Assembly: GCA_013350335.1 (NCBI GenBank)
Contig: CM023532.1
Location: 34,845,708 to 34,909,707, forward strand
From: Chimonanthus salicifolius
Lineage: Eukaryota > Streptophyta > Magnoliopsida > Laurales > Calycanthaceae
DNA length: 64,000 nt
Direction: 5' to 3'
A model generated the notes under the pieces. It saw nothing but the letters and a program-made list of their open reading frames with translations, made no database searches and was not told the DNA's origin. Below are positions 37,098-52,250 of the stretch, in pieces. Each line of letters starts with the position of its first letter. The first letter of the stretch is position 1. Made by a program: the position numbers and the translations under genes.

Positions 37098-37693
37098 ATA
37101 TATATATATATATTTAATGTAGGGTTAGTATTTCATTCAAAAAGGAGTCAGAAGAACAATATACAAAGAAGCCTACAGCCCGGAAAAGGCCAGAAGCAAA
37201 TGTCAAAAAATGACAAAAGAATAAGAGTCGAAGGCCCAAAACACAAAAGAAACCTCCAATGAGGCCGAACAACCAAGCTCAAAATAATTAACTTGAAACT
37301 TGGTGGAAAATCCCAGAATTATCAGTGGAATTATGATCACTTGGAAGGGTAGTATTATCCCCATGGTAGACAATCCTTGGGCCATCAGGGCCAAAGTGAT
37401 TAATGAGGGTCCTGATGGCACAAACATGGCTATGATGGGTCCAATTTTTAATAGTCAAGCAATTAATGATGGAGATAATTTCCTCAAGAAGTAGCAATGA
37501 TGAAGGGGCTGATGCAGCTGAATGAGAATTAACAAGACTCTCTGCATGAGTAAAAGGATGGATAGAATATCATCCGATCCCACAGTAAAAGTGAGAAGAC
37601 GCCCAGCTGTCCCAGTATTTCTGCAGTTGTAGATGGCTCCCAGCTTTGGATCCTCGGTTGTGAAGTGTTGGATAATGAGAGAGCCATGGTCCG
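37098..37693 (-). mobile_element. LINE-like retroposon with a (TA)n tail
   Basis: About 596 bp flanked by GTTATTATAT (37088-37097 and 37694-37703), inserted in HSP70 intron sequence that is intact at 32255. On the minus strand the end is stem-loop TTTGAATG...CATTAAA followed by (TA)n instead of poly-A; the internal motif is TTTCCGGGCTGTAGGC. Confidence 0.75.
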
Positions 37694-38220
37694 GTTATTA
37701 TATTTTTGTATAGAATATTGTATACAACTTTATTTTTCAAAAAAAAAAAATTTATATGACTTTTAGTATGCGTGTATGGGTTTAATTTTGACTCAGAGAA
37801 CCATTCTTGGAACATCTCAAACATTTCGTTTTCTTGATAATAATTATCATCTTCATCATACTAATCTTAATCTCGAATGGTTTGATCTCAAACTACTCAA
37901 TTATAAAATTGTTATTATACTATCTTCTATTAAAATCTTATTATGGTCTGATCCAGTGCACCTGATCATTTCTCCATAATAGTAATATTAGTAACTCTTG
38001 ATATTACATGGAAAATAATTAATGAGAATGTAAAATTGGAATTGTTTGATCTCAAACTACTCAATCATAAAAATAAAAAAATATTATATTATTTTCTATT
38101 AAGATTTTATCATGGTCTGATCTGGTGCATCTGATCATTTCTCTTTAATGATAATAATAATAATGGTAATAATAATTATAACTGTTGATATTACATGGAA
38201 AATAGTTGATGAGAACTCAC

Positions 38221-38434
38221 TGAAGATGGTGTTGGTTGGATTCTTAGCTGCCTGATTCACCGCAGCTTCGCCAACGAGTCGTTGCTCCTCAATGAAAGCC
38301 ACACACGAAGGTGTAGTGCGGTTTCCAAGATCATTTGGTATGATTTCGATCCCATCATTCTTCCAAACTGCAACGCATGAATAAGTAGTACCCAGATCAA
38401 TTCCGATCGTCAAACCTTCCACTTTGCCTGCCAT
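38221..38434 (-). pseudogene. HSP70 copy F, first exon only
   Basis: 214-nt exon with an open frame, [20 protein letters not shown] to NPTNTIF, and an intact donor GTGAGT. The ATPase phosphate-1 motif is normal. Downstream intron sequence is present (with a tandem doubling of the donor-proximal block, as in copy E), but no HSP70 exon 2 follows; an LRR fragment lies there instead. It belongs to the segment duplicated from the copy D exon 1 / ADH region. Confidence 0.85.
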
Positions 38435-39104
38435 GGAATTCACTCTAGCAGAGAACTGGGATATGAAATTCTCTAAGGAAATATAAAAAGGTAAGTAGAT
38501 GAGAAGAAGAAAGATAGGAAGCTCACAACAACCAGATTCTTCAATGTTTTATAGACAAAACGGGCATGCTTCAGTCGACGGTGAAAACCTTAGAATTGGG
38601 TCCATAAAGAAGAAGAAGACAAGATTGCGACAATAAAAATAAGCGCCACCAATTCAATGTGCGAGTCTTCCGAGGCAATGCTAAGATGGATGGCTTAATC
38701 ACAGCAACGGAGAAGTTACGGGACAAGTCAATTTATATTTTTCAATTGTGGATCACATGAAGATAAGTCAACGATAGAAACTATGAAATTGCTTGAGAAA
38801 GAAGCAACACACGTGTCAAATGTTATATATAGGAAATGTGTTAAATTTTTAGATATGTTAGTATAGTCAAATGAAAGTTATTCTTTTTAATTGATTTAAA
38901 AGGAAAAGACATTACTTTTTTCTTCTCTCTCCTCTTTAAAAAAGGGAGGACAAAATGATATTTTCTTTTTAAAAGTGCCAAATAATACGTGCAACTAATA
39001 TTTGAAAAGCTAACTTCTACAAATATACTCATGGTGCCTTATCCCCCTTCACAATGACATAGTCGAGCGTTTGGTGCTTTTAAGCCAATGTGACTTATTA
39101 GGGA

Positions 39105-39298
39105 TGCGTTTCGATTAGGGGGTGTAAAGGTAATGGGAGGTTACCCCTCATTACCTTGTTTCAATGTTTTACTCCTCCTCTCTTACTTTCTAAAATCATT
39201 TCTAAACAAAAGGTATTCATGATATCTGAGGTAACCCCTGTCAAGTATAACTCTGGATAACTCTGTAAAATTTACCTCTCATCAAAACTCGGCTTAGA
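39105..39298. mobile_element. Fold-back MITE, counterpart of 18387-18612
   Basis: Inverted ends GTTTCGATTAGGGGGTGTAA and TTACCTCTCATCAAAAC, at the same relative place between HSP70 exon 1 and the ADH 3' end as in the other duplicate. Confidence 0.55.
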
Positions 39299-39754
39299 AT
39301 GCCTGGGCTTTTAAGTTTTAACTATGGGCACCTCTCTCTCCTGAATCAAAGTCGTATTTTTTAACACACTAAATCAAGATATGTTATTTTGGTTCTAAAC
39401 TTTCAAAAATAATTTGTTTTCCAACTTTCAAACATTTCAAAAAAAAATGTGTTTACATTTCATAGGTTACTTGAGCTTTAAATTTGATGTTTTACATTTT
39501 ATGAAATTTGATATTTCGGGTTTTGAATAACCTATATTTTGGCCATTTCCGGCCTAGATTTTATTCAAAAAGTACTTCTTACCACTGATACATCTTAAAT
39601 TTTGGTTGAAATTTCGAGTATTTCTAATTTCATGTCCATTTATGAGAAGCTCAATGTTTTCAAATTATGATTTCAAGATTATTTTACCGATTTCTAATTT
39701 CTAATTTATGAGAAGCTAATTTCTAATTTCATTATGATTTTACGATTATTTTTT

Positions 39755-39905
39755 ATGAATTTACATGTGGAAAACCACATAATACCCAACGTAAAACTCC
39801 AATAGGTGAGCTCCCTTAGGCACACCAAAGTTAGACCATAGGGACTCGAATCTATAACCTTTCACTTCCTGAGACGGAAAGCAACCAATTGAGTTAAAAC
39901 ATACT
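39755..39905 (-). mobile_element. SINE family 1, minus orientation
   Basis: On the minus strand: AACTCAATTGGTT (A-box-like), GATTCGAGTCCC (B-box-like), CTATGGTCTAACTTTGGTGT and a GGTTTTCCACATGTAAATTC end. Confidence 0.65.
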
Positions 39906-40036
39906 GGACAAATACTCTCTTCATGACCTCAACACAGGCTACCATATAAACCTTCTATGGGTCCCTTTTAAAGGTATACATGCATTACAAACACGTAAAT
40001 TTTTCATGGTTAATTACAGTCAGTACTCGCTTGTTC

Positions 40037-45333
<5,297 letters not shown>

Positions 45334-45381
45334 TACAAGGAGACCCATTCCGGTGCGGAACGCACGTCTTATTTTCCTTCT

Positions 45382-45391
45382 TATATATAAA
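45382..45391 (-). promoter_or_regulatory. Likely ADH TATA box
   Basis: The minus strand reads TTATATATAAG about 50 bp upstream of the ATG. If used, the 5' leader would be only about 20 nt, which is short, so the true start might lie elsewhere. Confidence 0.5.
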
Positions 45392-45399
45392 AAAAAGGA

Positions 45400-46319
45400 A
45401 TAAATCTCTTCCCTTTAAGTAAATTTTGGTGACAGACTTACAGTGATAGAATTTGTACTTTTTTACATTTGATATATAATTGATTAATAGATTCTATTAT
45501 ATTAAAATGTAATCGTGGAGTATTTAAAAAATGATGATTAATCATTTAATTCAAATGTATTGAAATTAATATTTTTCAAATCTAATGAACCATATAATAT
45601 TTTAAAGAAATATCTTTTATAATACTTTACCAGTAGTTCACTCCTAGGATATATGGTTAAAAGTCCTATAAAAATTAATTATTTCAATTTTTAATAAAGT
45701 TTTTATGAAGAAAGTTTTCTATTAATATGAGATCTTAAAAATTATAATAATATTATTTAATATAAATTACAAAAATAACTACTTGAACTGAAAATCTCCT
45801 TTCGTGTTGTTTATTTAGGCATTTCTATTTTTTCAATTAATTTTAATTTTACAATGTTGCATAACATGATGGAAAACTTTAGTTAAAATAAAATATAATT
45901 TTTAATTATATGTATAAAATATCTTATATTTATTTTTTTAAAAAAAAACGAATGGATAATGTATTTGATAGATACAGTGAATTTTAGAATTATGCGATTG
46001 TACGTGAAGAGAAAAGAATAGACAAGTCAAAACATGTCGTCGGCAGCACCTGATTTGTCCAAACTGGGTCAGTGAACCCATGTAGTATTCTTTTATCCAC
46101 CACTGGATAGTTCAGCTCCCTTCAGCTAGTGGGCATCTCTTCTCGAGAAGGAGAGGTCAACTCGAGCTTCAGTGATTTTTACTTGAGAGTGTGAGTCTGC
46201 TCCTTTCAGAATGAGTTATAAGTGAATAAAATTTGGGTAGCTATTCTCCTGCGAGAAACTTGTATAATTAGATACGAAAATTAGTGGATTCTCAATTTTA
46301 CTCTTCGCATAAACAATAA
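45400..46319. other. AT-rich upstream region of ADH, no gene
   Basis: No coding signal. 46020-46200 is locally less AT-rich and without recognised motif. Confidence 0.6.
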
Positions 46320-46595
46320 AATAAGACATTTCACATAAACGGTAAAATTTCGGTTAGCCGATTTAATGTTCATGCAAATTTTTTACTAGCGATTTACTGT
46401 TCATGAGAATTTTAGTGAGCCGTTACTGTTTATGTAAATTTTGGTAAGTCAAATTACTGTTCATGTGAATTTTGACTAGCTGATTTACTGTTCATGAGAA
46501 TTTTGGCGAGCCGATATTACTGTTCTTACGAATTTTGGCGAGCCGATTTACTGTTTATGTGAAGGGTTGGTAAGCCGATTTTACTCTTCAAATGG
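46320..46595. repeat. Minisatellite, about 38-bp unit, seven degenerate copies
   Basis: Units of the type GATTTACTGTTCATGNGAA + TTTTGGCGAGCC follow each other from the GGTTAGCCGATTTAATGTTC word to TGGTAAGCCGATTTTACTCT. Confidence 0.8.
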
Positions 46596-47053
46596 AGGGT
46601 AAAATTAGAAATCCATTAATTCCCATATTTGATTATACAAAAAACCCATGGGAGGATCGCTACCCTAAAATTTAATCTTATTGTAGGCTTGTAGCTCATC
46701 GTGTTTCTTTTCAATATAGACGATTAGATTTTTAATAATTTTAAATGAGTGGACTCAAACTTATGCACATGTTAATGAGTTTGAGCTGCCATAAAACATA
46801 GCTCAGCTTTTAATGTGAGGGCCTATTAATTTAAATTCTGACTTAATTTCACGGTAAGATTAAAATCTATTTAAAATTCAATTATTTTGATCATTGATAT
46901 TTAGAACTTTTAAAAATATAACTTTTCAAATTCAATAAATTTAATATTTTATAATGTTTCAGAAAAACAAAAAAGCTTTCAAAAGCATCTATTATTGTAT
47001 ATTAAACAATATAAAAAAAATTGTTCACTTAAATTACCCCGCACACCCACTGC

Positions 47054-47269
47054 TAAGGGTGCAAAATTCTGTATCGTCCGATACGATATATCGACCGATA
47101 TATCATTATCGGCCGATATTATTTTCTCTCTTCTTTTTTAAAAAAAAAATGGCCGATATCGGCTGATATGATATGACCGTGATATCGGCGTATCGGCCGA
47201 TATAATGTGGTTTCAAAACTGTATCATATTGATCGATACGATGCGTATCAGCCGAAATTTGCACCCCTG
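47054..47269. mobile_element. hAT-like MITE
   Basis: Inverted ends TAAGGGTGCAAA and TTTGCACCCCTG, target duplication CCCACTGC/CCTACTGC (7 of 8), interior of CCGATACGATA, ATCGGCCGATAT and GTATCAGCCGA words. Confidence 0.75.
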
Positions 47270-47552
47270 CCTACTGCATCTCATGTTTCCTGCATGCATC
47301 ATATCTGTCCATTATTAAAATTACACTCATTATTTGATTAGAGCTGAGTTTTATTGGTCTTAATAAGTTATTTCCCCTTAAAATTTAGAGATATGATTAT
47401 ATCTTGTGAGTAATTGATTTTTATGTATATACCGCTAAACTATAAAAAATACTTTTCAATCTATATACCCTTTTAAAGTGAGGGAAACCTCTTTCGTGAT
47501 TTTAAAATCTAATTGTGAAAAATACCAATATAAATAAGGATTAATTCAACTC

Positions 47553-47710
47553 CAGTTAGTTCGACTAGTTATCTTCCGTTTCAGGAAGCGGAAGGTATCA
47601 GATTCAAACCCTGCAAACTTATCTTGCTATGTCTCATAGAGTCCGATATACCACTCGTGAGGGTTTTAGTAGGACTCTCCATCTAAGATATGTGAATTAC
47701 ATTAAATATT
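47553..47710 (+). mobile_element. SINE family 1
   Basis: A box TAGTTCGACTAGTT, paired CTTCCGTTTCAGGAAGCGGAAG, B box GATTCAAACCC, then ATAGAGTCCGAT and GGGTTTTAGTAGGACT. Confidence 0.65.
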
Positions 47711-48990
47711 AATTGCGAACATCCAACACGGGTCCAATTGAATCTGCAGAGGTCCAAGATGAGTCATGCATCTAACATGAACTATATTATCAATGGTGGA
47801 CTAATTTTGACTTGATGGATTTTTGGGCTTAATATGGGTCCGAACAAAGATGAGTGCAGAGTGAACCAATAGAGGTCCAATTTGAATTTTGGGTTTGACA
47901 TGACATGTGGACAAATATGAACTGATGGGCCCTACTTTTAAAATATGGGCTGATGTTGGTCTAACTTAGTCTATGAGCCTAATACGGGCTTCTATCTATT
48001 CACATGTGTTAGTCCAATATAGATTATTTTGGGCGTAGCATAGGCACGGTTTGGCTGTGGACCAATGTCAGTGTAATATGAATTTATAGATAATGTAAGT
48101 TCAAGTGGTTGTTTGATTAAAAAAAAAAATGACAAAATATGAATTTACAAGCCTTATATGAACCTAAAAATGGACAAACATGGGCAGAATTGGGCTGAGT
48201 TGGTCATAGAGATCTAACATAAGTTTATGGGTCAATTACATGTCTAAGACATATATATAGACTTAAAAAAAAAAACCGACACTCGTTGTCCTTATGGCCA
48301 TGATTGGTGGTTTTATGGGGTTGGGCCGGCCTCGAGTCTTGATCAGCAGTCAAAAATTTTGCTCAACTTGTCCGAGAATTTTTTCTCTCCTCAATTTTTT
48401 TTGAAAATCTCGGTGGCTTTCTTGTTTGAAAAAAAAAATCATTTAAAAAATAAAGAGGATGTTTTTTAAATAAAAAATAAACAAATATAAATATCGGATA
48501 TCGACCGGGCCCATGCTGATATTTGTTTTTTTTAAATAAAAAATAATAATCGGCTGATATTTGGCCAAATTTTTTTTCTCTGAGTATCGGCCAAGATATC
48601 TCGGTCGTGGAAATCTCAAGATATCTCGGCCGATACGCACAATATCGGTTGAGATTTCGACCCCTGGTGTTGATGAAGTGAAAACGTACAAAGAAAATAT
48701 AGACTTAAAAAAACCAAATATGCATTTATAGGTCAAGCCCGACATAGATTAATTGACTCAAGAGCAAATATGGGCTAATACATGTTTATGGGTTATCATG
48801 GGCCAAAAAGAAGTTTGTTACCCCAACATGGTCCTCATATTAGTTGATGGGCCAAATATTAGCCCAATACAATTACATGAACTAATATAGACCCAATTAA
48901 GATATTCGGACACATCAAGACCCAATCTGAGTTATAATGAGTCTAAAACAGGTTTGCTGGCCCAAGCAAATCAACTACAGTTCTGGTTGT
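47711..48990. repeat. Degenerate ATGGGCTAATATGG-type tandem repeat
   Basis: Irregular repeats of words such as GGGCTTAATATGGGTCC, ATGAGCCTAATACGGGC, GGGCTAATACATG and GGGCCAAATATTAGCCC over 1.3 kb, interrupted by the MITE at 48344. No coding frame. Confidence 0.6.
48344..48666. mobile_element. hAT-like MITE
   Basis: Begins CAGCAGTCAAAA and ends ATTTCGACCCCTG, with 8-bp flanks GTCTTGAT/GTGTTGAT (7 of 8). It has GAGAATTTTTTCTCTCCTC near the left end and CGGCCGATACG inside, matching the element at 63128. Confidence 0.75.
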
Positions 48991-49921
48991 TGCAAAGCCC
49001 TATTATATATAAGTGGAGAGTTTTCATATGTGCACAACATATTACTAGATATGAGGTAAAAAAAAGGAGAAATGATCTTAGATTGTTATCACGATGATAA
49101 GGATGACTTCAAATGGTGCGAGTTGGGATATGTTTGTGCATAAATATGATCATTTTGTTGAAAAGTATTTGATTAGAAAATATATAAAGCTTATCACGGG
49201 CTGAATTCATGCTGGGCTTCTTTCTTTCTTTTCTCAATCTTGAGGCAGCTTGTATTTCCGAAGTTTAAGTTCACCATAGCTAGTTAGAATTTTTTAACCT
49301 GAAGTCCAAGTCCACTTGCAAGTTGCAACCCATTATACTTAGCTTGAGCCCAAGATCAAGCCCACTCATTTGAAAGGATCAAAATCCAGGCCTTCTCATT
49401 TGAGCTTCTTTTTAATATTCCTTTCCATTCCTCCATTATGTTATAAAATAAATAAAACGAGTACAATTTTGAATATATAATCTTGTTGGGTATAAGTGCT
49501 TTTCTTCAAATAGACTCATGAAAAAATAATTTGTAAGGTGTCAAATAGACTATTGAAAAATAATTTGTCGAAGTGAAATATAAATGCTAACTCTATATTG
49601 ATGAGATAAATGGTTTGAAAATAATGATAATGAAAGTCTTACATGTAAAGGTCCCTGTACCCATGACTCAAAATTTCCTTACAAAATTCCCTGGATAAAA
49701 TGAGTTTAAAGCCCACTTCAAAGGTCAATTTCACATTTTTATTAAAAAAGTGTAAAAACTTACAATAAGGCCCGGTTAATTATCAAGAAGATTAATTTTC
49801 TTTTGAGTGAAAGAGAGGATTACACAATATATATGAGGCCTAATATAAAAAATTAGTTATAATACATAATATTTATATTTATATATAAAAACATTTATAG
49901 TTTATTAAAATGGGCCAAAAC
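48991..49921. other. AT-rich spacer, nothing recognised
   Basis: No open frame of note, no clear repeat ends. Confidence 0.5.
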
Positions 49922-50278
49922 TATTGGGGCTACTGTGAATGAGTCCTACATTGGAAGTGTAGAGGGAGATCTAGGAGTTTATAAAGACTTGGGTTACTCC
50001 ACCTAATAGGCTGGGTTGGAATCCCAGGTCCTAACAAGTGGTATCAGAGTCAGACCTCAGGCTACCTCATATGGGCTTAGGAGATCTTCCAAGCGATCGG
50101 AACGGAATGGCCCACATCACTCTCTCCGTCGGAGGGTCTCGTTCGAGGGGAGATTGTTGGAGCTGCTGCGTATAAGTCCTACATTGAAAATGTAAAGAAA
50201 ATTTAGGACTTTATAAAGGACTTGGATTACTCTACTTAATAAGTTAGTTTTTTGGGCTGAAAGTCCAAATCCTATAGA
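49922..50278 (+). mobile_element. TRIM element
   Basis: Two LTRs of about 115-124 bp (49922-50036 and 50155-about 50278) sharing GAGTCCTACATTG..., GGACTT..ATAAA..GACTTGG and TTACTC. Between them are a primer site TGGTATCAGAG (50039-50049) and a purine tract GAGGGGAGAT before TGTTGG. The LTRs differ at many places, so it is old. Same family as the TRIM in ADH intron 6. Confidence 0.8.
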
Positions 50279-51000
50279 TTTCAAATATGGGTGGAAATTC
50301 CAAAATTTTAGCAGATATTTTTCATAAAGTTAGGCCAATATGTTTAGGGTCTAAGTCATGCAGATATGACCTATATAGTCCTATATCCAATATCTTTATT
50401 TTTTTCCAAGTGGAGTCCATGTATCAAAGCTTTAAAGGGGTTGAACCTCGTCTAAAGATCATAATTAGCGAGTTGAATATGGGCAATGCTAACAGGACAT
50501 AATTGAGTCATAAAATTTTTATGATTTAATTTGAATTATATATATTATGTAGTAATAAAATGAGATTCGATAATTGTATAAAATTTAAAAAACTATTAAT
50601 TGTATAACCATTTGAGTTAAACTAAATAAAATAGCTAGTTGAAGTGAAGCTCTTTATAAACTGTGCTTTTTATTTTCTTAAATCAAATAAATAAAAATAT
50701 ATACATAAAGCTTGTTTTTTATAACCAATATAAAATCATTTTGATAAAATTATTATGTTGAAAAGATTAATCTATTAAAATTAAATTCATGGATGAGAGC
50801 TGTCAACTCCATTATATGCTCATATGAGAGTTTTGAGTTGGGAATAGGGTGGACCCAACCACATCAGGACTCAATGTTGGGAATATTTGTCAGCGTCACT
50901 ATAAATTTTTATTTTTCTGTGTACTTAATGAGTAATGCCGGGTTGTCGGGTTGAGGTGGTAGTGTGGTACACTACACAGGGGTAATCTGCAAATACCCTT

Positions 51001-51630
51001 TTTTCAGCTGCTTTTGGATGGAGGGTAAAATTCAAAGGGGTTATCCGGTAAGTTAACCATCAGGTAATATCAAAATCCCTCGCTTGTAAAGAGTATTTTA
51101 AAATTGAGGCCTCCTTAGTTACCAAACATGGATAGTGGGGAATTACCCTCTAATACTCCTGTTACCTCCCATCCAAATGCAGCAGCGTGTTTGGATTGAG
51201 GGTAAATTTTGGAGTGATTACTTAGTGTAACTCTTATCAGAGGTTATTCAAATAATATGAAAATCTCTCATTTGAAAAGGATTTTCAAAAGTTGAGAGGA
51301 GGATTACCCTCATTATCCTCCGTTAGTTACCTCTTATCCAAATGCAGCCAGCACATTTGAATTGGAGGTAAATTTTGGAGTAGTTACCCGAGATAATCCT
51401 TTGTCAAAAGTTGCCCAAGTAATATTGAAAAGGATTTTTAAAAGTTGAGGGGAGAATTACCCTCCATCACCCTCATTACCTCCCATCCAAACACAGCAGC
51501 GCATTGGTATTGGGGGTTAATTTTGAAGTAGTTATTCAGGGTAACCTCCGGTCGAAAGTTACCCAAGTAATATAAAAATCTCACGTGTGAAAAGAATTTT
51601 TAAAAGTTGAGTACCTCCATCCAGACGCAG
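51001..51630. repeat. Tandem array of fold-back MITE units
   Basis: Three to four units of about 150-178 bp, each starting TTGGATTGAGGGTAAATTTT-like (51013, 51191, 51357, 51504) and ending TTACCTCCCATCCAAA-like, so each unit is itself palindromic. Related single units occur at 18.4 and 39.1 kb. Confidence 0.75.
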
Positions 51631-51773
51631 CCGGTGGTGTAGGGTCTAGGGCTGACACATCTAAAAATGGTCCTAGGGTTCATAAGATATATACATTATT
51701 ATTTATTCTATCTCAAATTGGATCCACTTACAAATAATGTACATAGTGTATTAAATAATAAAATCTCCTTTAA

Positions 51774-52073
51774 AACTTTAAAGTTATTTTTTAAGCACAA
51801 TGTATTTTCAAAATTTCTCAAATTAAATATCCGAACTAATTACGATAACCTGATAAAAATACTTTAAAACTTAAAGGTTTTTTGACACTCCTAAATGTGT
51901 TTTCGACACATCCTAGGGATACCTTATTTGTAAAATACTGTGTTTTAAATATTTAGGAGTTTCAAAAGACCTTGAAGTCTTTAAGTATTTTTATCAGATT
52001 ATCGTAATTAGTCCGAATATTTAATTTGAGAAATTTTAAAAATACACAGTGCTTAAAAAATAACTTTAAAATT
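51774..52073. repeat. 300-bp inverted repeat (long hairpin)
   Basis: The left arm 51774-51890 (TTAAAGTTATTTTTTAAGCA..., CTAATTACGATAACCTGATA) is mirrored by 51945-52073, with about 55 bp between. The transcript would fold into a hairpin of over 100 bp. Confidence 0.85.
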
Positions 52074-52118
52074 TAAAAAAAAATTGATTTATTACAACGA
52101 ATTCATTTACTGACGCGT

Positions 52119-52250
52119 TACTGTTTATCCGATTCATTCATTTGAACCAATTGATTTATAAAGAGGATTCATTCGAACGAATCAAATTAGATATGGTATA
52201 TGTCTATTCGTTCGAACGAATGCCAAAATGAACTGAGAATTCATTCGAAT
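52119..52250. repeat. Cluster of ATTCGAACGAAT palindromes
   Basis: ATTCATTCGAACGAATC (about 52168), a perfect 16-bp palindrome ATTCGTTCGAACGAAT (52206-52221) and ATTCATTCGAATAAAT follow within 100 bp, with a weaker first member near 52133. Confidence 0.7.

Noticed and set aside
46320..46595. CRISPR-like array
   Set aside because: Plant nuclear DNA; the repeats are degenerate and contiguous, with no unique spacers.
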